Source: Eledone cirrhosa (taxonomy: Eukaryota; Mollusca; Cephalopoda; Octopoda; Eledonidae). Taken from it: a DNA stretch of 64,000 nt. Within the stretch, counting starts at the first letter, position 1. Every line of letters starts with the position of its first letter. The notes under the pieces are model-generated. The model worked only from the letters and a program-made list of their open reading frames with translations. It did not search any database and was not told where the DNA came from. Below, piece after piece: positions 50,181 to 62,199 of this stretch. A program made the translations under genes and the position numbers. The stretch spans positions 13,349,311 through 13,413,310 of the forward strand of contig OZ024742.1 of assembly GCA_964016885.1 (NCBI GenBank), given 5' to 3'.

Positions 50181-53100
50181 GGGGGATCAGTTAAAGGAAA
50201 GTACTGGAGGATCAGTTAAATCAAATACTGGAGGATCAGTTAAAGGGAAATATTTAAGGATCAGGTAAAGAAAATATTGGAGGATCAGTTAAGTTAAATA
50301 CTGGAGGATCAGTTAAAGTAAAATACTGGAGGATCAGTTAATGGAAAGTACTGGAAGATCAGTTAAAGAAATTACTGGAGGATCAGTTAAAGTAAAATAC
50401 TGGAGGATCAGTTAAAGGAAAATACTGGAGGATCAGTTAAAGGAAAATACTGGAGGATCAGTTAAAGGAAAATACTGGAGGATCAGTTAAATCAAATACT
50501 GGAGTATCAGTTAAAGGGAAATATTTAAGGATCAGGTAAAGAAAATACTGGAGGATCAGTTAAGTTAAATACTGGAGGATCAGTTAAAATAAAATACTGG
50601 AGGATCAGTTAAAGGAAAATACTGGAGGATCAGTTAAAGGAAAATACTGGAGGATCAGTTAAATAAAATACTGGAGGATCAGTTAAAGGAAAATACTGAA
50701 GGATCAGTTAAAGGATAATACTGAAGGATCAGTTAAATCAAATACTGGAGGATCAGGTAAAGAAAAATACTGGAGGATCAGTTAAAGAAAAATACTGGAG
50801 GATCAGTTAAAATAAAATACTGGAGGATCAATTAAAGGAAAATACTGGAGGATCAGCAAAAATAAAATACTGGAGGATCAGTTAAAGGAAAATACTGGAG
50901 GATCAGTTATAATAAAATACTGGAGGAACAGTTAAAGTAAAATACTGGAGGATCAGTAAAAATAAAATACTGGAGGATCAGTTAAAGGAAAATACTGGAG
51001 GATTAGTTAAAGGATAATACTGGAGGATCAGTTAAAAGAAAATACTGAAGGATCAGTTAAAGAAAATATTGGAGGATCAGTTAAATCAAATACTGGAGGA
51101 TCAGTTAAAGGGAAATACTTAAGGATCAGTTAAAGAAAATATTGGAGGATCAGTTAAGTAAAATACTGGAGGATCAGTTAAAATAAAATACTGGAGGATC
51201 AGTTAAAGGAAAATACTTGAGCATCAGTTAAAGGAAAATACTGGAGGATCAGTTAAATCAAATACTGGAGGATCAGTTAAAGGAAAATACTGAAGGATCA
51301 GTTAAAGGAAAATATTGGAGGTTCAGTTAAAATAAAATACTGGAGGATCAGTTAAAGGAAAAAACTGGATGATCAGTAAAAAATAACATACTGGAGGATC
51401 AGTTAAAGGAAAATGCTGGAGGATCAGTTAAAATAAAATACTGGAGGATCAGTTAAAGTAAAATACTGGAGGATCAGTTAAAATAAAAAACTGGAGGATC
51501 AGTAAAAGGAAAATACTGGAGGATCAGTTAAGATAAAATACTGGAGGATCAGTTAATGGAAAGTACTGGAAGATCAGTTAAAGAAAATACTGGAGGATCA
51601 GTTAAAGTAAAATACTGGAGGATCAGTAAAAATAAAATACTGGAGGATCAGTTAAAGGAAAATACTGGAGGATTAGTTAAAGGAAAATACTGGAGGATCA
51701 GTTAAAAGAAAATACTGAAGGATCAGTTAAAGAAAATATTGGAGGATCAGTTAAATCAAATACTGGAGGATCAGTTAAAGGGAAATACTTGAGCATCAGT
51801 TAAAGGAAAATACTGGAGCATCAGTTAAATCAAATACTGGAGGATCAGTTAAAGGAAAATACTGAAGGATCAGTTAAAGGAAAATATTGGAGGATCAGCT
51901 AAAATAAAATACTGGAGGATCAGTTAAAGGAAAAAACTGGATGATCAGTAAAAAATAACATACTGGAGGATCAGTTAAAGGAAAATACTGGAGGATCAGT
52001 TAAAATAAAATACTGGAGGATCAGTTAAAGTAAAATACTGGAGGATCAGTTAAAATAAAAAACTGGAGGATCAGTAAAAGGAAAATACTGGAGGATCAGT
52101 TAAGATAAAATACTGGAGGATCAGTTAATGGAAAGTACTGGAAGATCAGTTAAAGAAAATACTGGAGGATCAGTTAAAGTAAAATACTGGAGGATCAGTT
52201 AAAATAAAATACTGGGGGATCAGTTAAAGGGAAATATTTAAGGATTAGTTAAAGAAAATACTGGAGGATCAGTTAAGTAAAATACTGGATGATCAGTTAA
52301 AATAAAATACTGGGGGATCAATTAAAGGAAAATACTGGAGGATCAGTTAAATCAAATACTGGAGGATCAGTTAAAGGTTGATACTGAAGGATCAGTTAAT
52401 GGAAAATACTGGAGGATCAGTTAAAGGAAAATACTGGAGGATTAGTTAAAATAAAATACTGGATGATCAGTTAAATGAAAATACTGGAGGATCAGTTAAA
52501 GGAAAATACTGGAGGATCAGTTAAAGGAAAATAATGGAGGATCAGTTAAAATAAAATACTGGAGGATCAGTTAAAGGAAAATACAAAGGATCAGCTAAAG
52601 GAAAATACTGGAGGATCAGTTAAAATAAAATACTGGAGGATCAGTTAAAGGCAAATACGGGAGGATCAAATAAAGGAAAATACTTGAGGATCAGTTAAAA
52701 TAAAATACTGGAGGATCAGTTAAATTAAAATACTGGAGGATCAGTTAAAATAAAACACTGGAGGATCAGTAAAAGGAAAATACTGGAGGATCAGTTAAAA
52801 TAAAATACTGGAGGATCAGTTAATGGAAAGTACTGGAAGATCAGTTAAAGAAAATACTGGAGGATCAGTTAAAGGAAAATACTGGAGGATCAGTTAAAGG
52901 AAAATACTGGAGGATCAGTTAAAGGAAAATACTGGAGGATCAGTTAAATCAAATACTGGAGGATCAGTTAAAGGGAAATATTTAAGGATCATTTAAAGAA
53001 AATATTGGAGGATCAGTTAAGTAAAATACTGGAGGATCAGTTAAAATAAAATACTGGAGGATCAGTTAAAAGAAAATACTGGAGGATCAGTTAAAGGAAA

Positions 53101-54055
53101 ATACTGGAGGATCAGTTAAATCAAATACTGGAGGATCAGTTAAAGGAAAATACTGAAGGATCAGTTAAAGGAAAATACTGGAGGATCAGTTAAAAGAAAA
53201 TACTGGAGGATTAGTTAAAATAAAATACTGGAGGATCAGTTAAAGGAAAATACTGGAGGATCAGTTATAATAAAATACTGGAGGAATATTTTAAGTAAAA
53301 TACTTGAGGATCAGTAAAAATAAAATACTGGAGGATCAGTTAATGGTAAGTACTGGAGGATCAGTTAACATAAAATACTGGAGGATCAGTTAAAGGAAAA
53401 TACTGGAGGATCAGTTAAAGGAAAATACTGGAGGATCAGTTAAAGGAAAATTCTGGAGGATCAGTTAAAATAAAGTACTGGAGGATCAATTAAAGGAAAA
53501 TATTGGCGGATCAGTAAAAATAAAATACTGGAGGATCAGTTAAAGGAAAATACTGAAGCATCAGTTAAAACAAAACACTGGAGTATCAGTTAAAATAAAA
53601 TACTGGAGGATTAGTTAAAGGTAAAAACTGGAGGATCAGTAAAAAATAACATACTGGAGTATCAGTTAAAGGAAAATACTGGAGGATCAGTTAAAATAAA
53701 ATACTGGAGGATCAATTAAAGGAAAATATTGGCGGATCATTAAAAATAAAATACTGGAGGATCAGTTAAAGGAAAATACTGGAGGATCAGTTAAATCAAA
53801 TACTGGAGGATCAGTTAAAGGAAAATACTGAAGGATCAGTTAAAGGAAAATATTGGAGAATCAGTTAAAATAAAATACTGGAGGATCAGTTAAAGGAAAA
53901 AACTGGAGGATCAGTAAAAAATAACATACTGGAGGATCAGTTAAAGGAAAATACTGGAGGATCAGTTAAAATAAAATACTGGAGGATCAGTTAAAGTAAA
54001 ATACTGGAGGATCAGTTAAAATAAAAAACTGGAGGATCAGTAAAAGGAAAATACT
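50181..54055. repeat. Terminal higher-order repeat, copy A (3,875 bp)
   Basis: First of three successive tandem copies. The landmark TACTGGGGGATCAG followed by GGAAAGTACTGG opens each copy at 50,181, 54,056 and 58,424. Copy A holds the AAAGAAATTACTGG unit, GGTAAAG, GATAATACTG, CAGCAAAAAT, GGAACAG, two AAAAAACTGGATGATCAG units (51,359 and about 51,930), TTGATACTG and GGAATATTTTAAG (53,285). It has neither the 540-bp duplication nor the 73-bp deletion of copy B. It lacks a 50-bp dimer that B and C have just before the GAAGCATCAG unit (53,555). Confidence 0.92.
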
Positions 54056-54280
54056 GGGGGATCAGTTAAAGGAAAGTACTGGAGGATCAGTTAAATCAAA
54101 TACTGGAGGATCAGTTAAAGGGAAATATTTAAGGATCAGGTAAAGAAAATATTGGAGGATCAGTTAAGTTAAATACTGGAGGATCAGTTAAAGTAAAATA
54201 CTGGAGGATCAGTTAATGGAAAGTACTGGAAGATCAGTTAAAGAAATTACTGGAGGATCAGTTAAAGTAAAATACTGGAG

Positions 54281-54820
54281 GATCAGTTAAAGGAAAATAC
54301 TGGAGGATCAGTTAAAGGAAAATACTGGAGGATCAGTTAAAGGAAAATACTGGAGGATCAGTTAAATCAAATACTGGAGTATCAGTTAAAGGGAAATATT
54401 TAAGGATCAGGTAAAGAAAATACTGGAGGATCAGTTAAGTTAAATACTGGAGGATCAGTTAAAATAAAATACTGGAGGATCAGTTAAAGGAAAATACTGG
54501 AGGATCAGTTAAAGGAAAATACTGGAGGATCAGTTAAATAAAATAATGGAGGATCAGTTAAAGGAAAATACTGAAGGATCAGTTAAAGGATAATACTGAA
54601 GGATCAGATAAATCAAATACTGGAGGATCAGGTAAAGAAAAATACTGGAGGATCAGTTAAAGAAAAATACTGGAGGATCAGTTAAAATAAAATACTGGAG
54701 GATCAATTAAAGGAAAATACTGGAGGATCAGCAAAAATAAAATACTGGAGGATCAGTTAAAGGAAAATACTGGAGGATCAGTTATAATAAAATACTGGAG
54801 GAACAGTTAAAGTAAAATAG
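54281..54820. repeat. 540-bp tandem duplication inside copy B, first half
   Basis: Matches 54,821-55,360 at offset 540 bp (GATCAG 54,281/54,821; the GGAGTATCAG unit 54,378/54,918). Two differences were seen: AAATAATGG near 54,541 against AAATACTGG, and GGATCAGATAAATC near 54,601 against GGATCAGTTAAATC. Copies A and C have this segment once, so the duplication is specific to copy B. Confidence 0.92.
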
Positions 54821-54826
54821 GATCAG
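54811..54826 (+). repeat. Truncated monomer at the 540-bp duplication junction
   Basis: The sequence reads AGTAAAATAGGATCAG, joining the front of one unit (AAAATA) directly to GGATCAG of another and dropping CTGGAG. Elsewhere the same place reads AGTAAAATACTGGAGG (for example 55,351). This out-of-register join marks where the 540-bp repeat unit was closed. Confidence 0.9.
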
Positions 54827-55360
54827 TTAAAGGAAAATACTGGAGGATCAGTTAAAGGAAAATACTGGAGGATCAGTTAAAGGAAAATACTGGAGGATCA
54901 GTTAAATCAAATACTGGAGTATCAGTTAAAGGGAAATATTTAAGGATCAGGTAAAGAAAATACTGGAGGATCAGTTAAGTTAAATACTGGAGGATCAGTT
55001 AAAATAAAATACTGGAGGATCAGTTAAAGGAAAATACTGGAGGATCAGTTAAAGGAAAATACTGGAGGATCAGTTAAATAAAATACTGGAGGATCAGTTA
55101 AAGGAAAATACTGAAGGATCAGTTAAAGGATAATACTGAAGGATCAGTTAAATCAAATACTGGAGGATCAGGTAAAGAAAAATACTGGAGGATCAGTTAA
55201 AGAAAAATACTGGAGGATCAGTTAAAATAAAATACTGGAGGATCAATTAAAGGAAAATACTGGAGGATCAGCAAAAATAAAATACTGGAGGATCAGTTAA
55301 AGGAAAATACTGGAGGATCAGTTATAATAAAATACTGGAGGAACAGTTAAAGTAAAATAC
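54821..55360. repeat. 540-bp tandem duplication inside copy B, second half
   Basis: Second half of the 540-bp pair. Beyond 55,360 the normal order of the higher-order repeat resumes (CAGTAAAAATAAAA unit), as in copies A (about 50,951) and C (about 59,188). Confidence 0.92.
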
Positions 55361-58300
55361 TGGAGGATCAGTAAAAATAAAATACTGGAGGATCAGTTAA
55401 AGGAAAATACTGGAGGATTAGTTAAAGGAAAATACTGGAGGATCAGTTAAAAGAAAATACTGAAGGATCAGTTAAAGAAAATATTGGAGGATCAGTTAAG
55501 TAAAATACTGGAGGATCAGTTAAAATAAAATACTGGAGGATCAGTTAAAGGAAAATACTTGAGCATCAGTTAAAGGAAAATACTGGAGGATCAGTTAAAT
55601 CAAATACTGGAGGATCAGTTAAAGGAAAATACTGAAGGATCAGTTAAAGGAAAATATTGGAGGTTCAGTTAAAATAAAATACTGGAGGATCAGTTAAAGG
55701 AAAAAACTGGATGATCAGTAAAAAATAACATACTGGAGGATCAGTTAAAGGAAAATACTGGAGGATCAGTTAAAATAAAATACTGGAGGATCAGTTAAAG
55801 TAAAATACTGGAGGATCAGTTAAAATAAAAAAACTGGAGGATCAGTAAAAGGAAAATACTGGAGGATCAGTTAAGATAAAATACTGGAGGATCAGTTAAT
55901 GGAAAGTACTGGAAGATCAGTTAAAGAAAATACTGGAGGATCAGTTAAAGTAAAATACTGGAGGATCAGTAAAAATAAAATACTGGAGGATCAGTTAAAG
56001 GAAAATACTGGAGGATTAGTTAAAGGAAAATACTGGAGGATCAGTTAAAAGAAAATACTGAAGGATCAGTTAAAGAAAATATTGGAGGATCAGTTAAATC
56101 AAATACTGGAGGATCAGTTAAAGGGAAATACTTGAGCATCAGTTAAAGGAAAATACTGGAGCATCAGTTAAATCAAATACTGGAGGATCAGTTAAAGGAA
56201 AATACTGAAGGACCAGTTAAAGGAAAATATTGGAGGATCAGCTAAAATAAAATACTGGAGGATCAGTTAAAGGAAAAAACTGGATGATCAGTAAAAAATA
56301 ACATACTGGAGGATCAGTTAAAGGAAAATACTGGAGGATCAGTTAAAATAAAATACTGGAGGATCAGTTAATGTAAAATACTGGAGGATCAGTTAAAATA
56401 AAAAACTGGAGGATCAGTAAAAGGAAAATACTGGAGGATCAGTTAAGATAAAATACTGGAGGATCAGTTAATGGAAAGTACTGGAAGATCAGTTAAAGAA
56501 AATACTGGAGGATCAGTTAAAGTAAAATACTGGAGGATCAGTTAAAATAAAATACTGGAGGATCAGTTAAAGGGAAATATTTAAGGATTAGTTAAAGAAA
56601 ATACTGGAGGATCAGTTAAGTAAAATACTGGATGATCAGTTAAAATAAAATACTGGGGGATCAATTAAAGGAAAATACTGGAGGATCAGTTAAATCAAAT
56701 ACTGGAGGATCAGTTAAAGGTTGATACTGAAGGATCAGTTAATGGAAAATACTGGAGGATCAGTTAAAGGAAAATACTGGAGGATTAGTTAAAATAAAAT
56801 ACTGGATGATCAGTTAAATGAAAATACTGGAGGATCAGTTAAAGGAAAATACTGGAGGATCAGTTAAAGGAAAATAATGGAGGATCAGTTAAAATAAAAT
56901 ACTGGAGGATCAGTTAAAGGAAAATACAAAGGATCAGCTAAAGGAAAATACTGGAGGATCAGTTAAAATAAAATACTGGAGGATCAGTTAAAGGCAAATA
57001 CGGGAGGATCAAATAAAGGAAAATACTTGAGGATCAGTTAAAATAAAATACTGGAGGATCAGTTAAATTAAAATACTGGAGGATCAGTTAAAATAAAACA
57101 CTGGAGGATCAGTAAAAGGAAAATACTGGAGGATCAGTTAAAATAAAATACTGGAGGATCAGTTAATGGAAAGTACTGGAAGATCAGTTAAAGAAAATAC
57201 TGGAGGATCAGTTAAAGGAAAATACTGGAGGATCAGTTAAAGGAAAATACTGGAGGATCAGTTAAAGGAAAATACTGGAGGATCAGTTAAATCAAATACT
57301 GGAGGATCAGTTAAAGGGAAATATTTAAGGATCATTTAAAGAAAATATTGGAGGATCAGTTAAGTAAAATACTGGAGGATCAGTTAAAATAAAATACTGG
57401 AGGATCAGTTAAAAGAAAATACTGGAGGATCAGTTAAAGGAAAATACTGGAGGATCAGTTAAATCAAATACTGGAGGATCAGTTAAAGGAAAATACTGGA
57501 GGATCAGTTAAAAGAAAATACTGGAGGATTAGTTAAAATAAAATACTGGAGGATCAGTTAAAGGAAAATACTGGAGGATCAGTTATAATAAAATACTGGA
57601 GGAATATTTTAAGTAAAATACTTGAGGATCAGTAAAAATAAAATACTGGAGGATCAGTTAATGGTAAGTACTGGAGGATCAGTTAAAATAAAATACTGGA
57701 GGATCAGTTAAAGGAAAATACTGGAGGATCAGTTAAAGGAAAATACTGGAGGATCAGTTAAAGGAAAATTCTGGAGGATCAGTTAAAATAAAGTACTGGA
57801 GGATCAATTAAAGGAAAATATTGGCGGATCAGTAAAAATAAAATACTGGAGGATCAGTTAAAGGAAAATACTGGAGGATCAGTTAAAATTAAATACTGGA
57901 GGATCAGTTAAAGGAAAATACTGAAGCATCAGTTAAAACAAAACACTGGAGTATCAGTTAAAATAAAATACTGGAGGATTAGTTAAAGGTAAAAACTGGA
58001 GGATCAGTAAAAAATAACATACTGGAGTATCAGTTAAAGGAAAATACTGGAGGATCAGTTAAAATAAAATACTGGAGGATCAATTAAAGGAAAATATTGG
58101 CGGATCATTAAAAATAAAATACTGGAGGATCAGTTAAAGGAAAATACTGGAGGATCAGTTAAATCAAATACTAGAGGATCAGTTAAAGGAAAATACTGAA
58201 GGATCAGTTAAAGGAAAATATTGGAGAATCAGTTAAAATAAAATACTGGAGGATCAGTTAAAGGAAAAAACTGGAGGATCAGTAAAAAATAACATACTGG

Positions 58301-58423
58301 AGGATCAGTTAAAGGAAAATACTGGAGGATCAGTTAAAATAAAATACTGGAGGATCAGTTAAAGTAAAATACTGGAGGATCAGTTAAAATAAAAAACTGG
58401 AGGATCATTAAAAGGAAAATACT

Positions 58424-61400
58424 GGGGGATCAGTTAAAGGAAAGTACTGGAGGATCAGTTAAATCAAATACTGGAGGATCAGTTAAAGGGAAATATTTAA
58501 GGATCAGGTAAAGAAAATATTGGAGGATCAGTTAAGTTAAATACTGGAGGATCAGTTAAAGTAAAATACTGGAGGATCAGTTAATGGAAAGTGCTGGAAG
58601 ATCAGTTAAAGAAATTACTGGAGGATCAGTTAAAGTAAAATACTGGAGGATCAGTTAAAGGAAAATACTGGAGGATCAGTTAAAGGAAAATACTGGAGGA
58701 TCAGTTAAAGGAAAATACTGGAGGATCAGTTAAATCAAATACTGGAGTATCAGTTAAAGGGAAATATTTAAGGATCAGGTAAAGAAAATACTGGAGGATC
58801 AGTTAAGTTAAATACTGGAGGATCAGTTAAAATAAAATACTGGAGGATCAGTTAAAGGAAAATACTGGAGGATCAGTTAAAGGAAAATACTGGAGGATCA
58901 GTTAAATAAAATACTGGAGGATCAGTTAAAGGAAAATACTGAAGGATCAGTTAAAGGATAATACTGAAGGATCAGTTAAATCAAATACTGGAGGATCAGG
59001 TAAAGAAAAATACTGGAGGATCAGTTAAAGAAAAATACTGGAGGATCAGTTAAAATAAAATACTGGAGGATCAATTAAAGGAAAATACTGGAGGATCAGC
59101 AAAAATAAAATACTGGAGGATCAGTTAAAGGAAAATACTGGAGGATCAGTTATAATAAAATACTGGAGGAACAGTTAAAGTAAAATACTGGAGGATCAGT
59201 AAAAATAAAATACTGGAGGATCAGTTAAAGGAAAATACTGGAGGATTAGTTAAAGGAAAATACTGGAGGATCAGTTAAAAGAAAATACTGAAGGATCAGT
59301 TAAAGAAAATATTGGAGGATCAGTTAAATCAAATACTGGAGGATCAGTTAAAGGGAAATACTTAAGGATCAGTTAAAGAAAATATTGGAGGATCAGTTAA
59401 GTAAAATACTGGAGGATCAGTTAAAATAAAATACTGGAGGATCAGTTAAAGGAAAATACTTGAGCATCAGTTAAAGGAAAATACTGGAGGATCAGTTAAA
59501 TCAAATACTGGAGGATCAGTTAAAGGAAAATACTGAAGGATCAGTTAAAGGAAAATATTGGAGGTTCAGTTAAAATAAAATACTGGAGGATCAGTTAAAG
59601 GAAAAAACTGGATGATCAGTAAAAAATAACATACTGGAGGATCAGTTAAAGGAAAATACTGGAGGATCAGTTAAAATAAAATACTGGAGGATCAGTTAAA
59701 GTAAAATACTGGAGGATCAGTTAAAATAAAAAACTGGAGGATGAGTAAAAGGAAAATACTGGAGGATCAGTTAAGATAAAATACTGGAGGATCAGTTAAT
59801 GGAAAGTACTGGAAGATCAGTTAAAGAAAATACTGGAGGATCAGTTAAAGTAAAATACTGGAGGATCAGTAAAAATAAAATACTGGAGGATCAGTTAAAG
59901 GAAAATACTGGAGGATTAGTTAAAGGAAAATACTGGAGGATCAGTTAAAAGAAAATACTGAAGGATCAGTTAAAGAAAATATTGGAGGATCAGTTAAATC
60001 AAATACTGGAGTATCAGTTAAAGGGAAATACTTGAGCATCAGTTAAAGGAAAATACTGGAGCATCGGTTAAATCAAATACTGGAGGATCAGTTAAAGGAA
60101 AATACTGAAGGATCAGTTAAAGGAAAATATTGAAGGATCAGCTAAAATAAAATACTGGAGGATCAGTTAAAGGAAAAAACTGGATGATCAGTAAAAAATA
60201 ACATACTGGATGATCAGTTAAAAGAAAATACTGGAGGATCAGTTAAAATAAAATACTGGTGGATCAGTTAAAGTAAAATACTGGAGGATCAGTTAAAATA
60301 AAAAACTGGAGGATCAGTAAAAGGAAAATACTGGAGGATCAGTTAAGATAAAATACTGGAGGATCAGTTAATGGAAAGTACTGGAAGATCAGTTAAAGAA
60401 AATACTGGAGGATCAGTTAAAGTAAAATACTGGAGGATCAGTTAAAATAAAATACTGGAGGATCAGTTAAAGGGAAATATTTAAGGATTAGTTAAAGAAA
60501 ATACTGGAGGATCAGTTAAGTAAAATACTGGATGATCAGTTAAAATAAAATACTGGGGGATCAATTAAAGGAAAATACTGGAGGATCAGTTAAATCAAAT
60601 ACTGGAGGATCAGTTAAAGGTTGATACTGAAGGATCAGTTAATGGAAAATACTGGAGGATCAGTTAAAGGAAAATACTGGAGGATTAGTTAAAATAAAAT
60701 ACTGGATGATCAGTTAAATGAAAATACTGGAGGATCAGTTAAAGGAAAATACTGGAGGATCAGTTAAAGGAAAATAATGGAGGATCAGTTAAAATAAAAT
60801 ACTGGAGGATCAGTTAAAGGAAAATACAAAGGATCAGCTAAAGGAAAATACTGGAGGATCAGTTAAAATAAAATACTGGAGGATCAGTTAAAGGCAAATA
60901 CGGGAGGATCAAATAAAGGAAAACACTTGAGGATCAGTTAAAATAAAATACTGGAGGATCAGTTAAATTAAAATACTGGAGGATCAGTTAAAATAAAACA
61001 CTGGAGGATCAGTAAAAGGAAAATACTGGAGGATCAGTTAAAATAAAATACTGGAGGATCAGTTAATGGAAAGTACTGGAAGATCAGTTAAAGAAAATAC
61101 TGGAGGATCAGTTAAAGGAAAATACTGGAGGATCAGTTAAAGGAAAATACTGGAGGATCAGTTAAAGGAAAATACTGGAGGATCAGTTAAATCAAATACT
61201 GGAGGATCAGTTAAAGGGAAATATTTAAGGATCATTTAAAGAAAATATTGGAGGATCAGTTAAGTAAAATACTGGAGGATCAGTTAAAATAAAATACTTG
61301 TGGATCAGTTAAAAGAAAATACTGGAGGATCAGTTAAAGGAAAATACTGGAGGATCAGTTAAATCAAATACTGGAGGATCAGTTAAAGGAAAATACTGAA

Positions 61401-62199
61401 GGATCAGTTAAAGGAAAATACTGGAGGATCAGTTAAAAGAAAATACTGGAGGATTAGTTAAAATAAAATACTGGAGGATCAGTTAAAGTAAAATACTGGA
61501 GGATCAGTTATAATAAAATACTGGAGGAATATTTTAAGTAAAATACTTGAGGATCAGTAAAAATAAAATACTGGAGGATCAGTTAATGGTAAGTACTGGA
61601 GGATCAGTTAAAATAAAATACTGGAGGATCAGTTAAAGGAAAATACTGGAGGATCAGTTAAAGGAAAATTCTGGAGGATCAGTTAAAATAAAGTACTGGA
61701 GGATCAATTAAAGGAAAATATTGGCGGATCAGTAAAAATAAAATACTGGAGGATCAGTTAAAGGAAAATACTGGAGGATCAGTTAAAATTAAATACTGGA
61801 GGATCAGTTAAAGGAAAATACTGAAGCATCAGTTAAAACAAAACACTGGAGTATCAGTTAAAATAAAATACTGGAGGATTAGTTAAAGGTAAAAACTGGA
61901 GGATCAGTAAAAAATAACATACTGGAGTATCAGTTAAAGGAAAATACTGGAGGATCAGTTAAAATAAAATACTGGAGGATCAATTAAAGGAAAATATTGG
62001 CGGATCATTAAAAATAAAATACTGGAGGATCAGTTAAAGGAAAATACTGGAGGATCAGTTAAATCAAATACTGGAGGATCAGTTAAAGGAAAATACTGAA
62101 GGATCAGTTAAAGGAAAATATTGGAGAATCAGTTAAAGTAAAATACTGGAGGATCAGTTAAAATAAAAAACTGGAGGATCAGTAAAAGGAAAATACTGG
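58424..62199. repeat. Terminal higher-order repeat, copy C (about 3.78 kb)
   Basis: Third copy. The offset from B is 4,368 bp at the start, 3,828 bp after the 540-bp duplication of B (GGAACAG 55,341/59,169), 3,901 bp after the 73 bp that B lost, 3,900 bp after B's extra A, 3,925 bp at GGAATATTTTAAG (57,603/61,528) and 3,900 bp at GAAGCATCAG (57,923/61,823). It closes early: near 62,140 several monomers are missing, and at about 62,199 the sequence runs into TTAAGATAAA instead of opening a new copy with TACTGGGGG. Confidence 0.9.

Larger units (their letters stand above)
54056..58423. repeat. Terminal higher-order repeat, copy B (4,368 bp)
   Basis: Second copy. The offset from A is 3,875 bp at the start, 4,415 bp after the internal 540-bp duplication, 4,342 bp after a 73-bp loss near 55,490, 4,343 bp after a one-base A-run expansion (seven A at 55,825-55,835), 4,318 bp after loss of one monomer near 57,490 and 4,368 bp after a 50-bp gain near 57,890. 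These steps add up exactly to the length difference of 493 bp between A and B. Confidence 0.92.
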
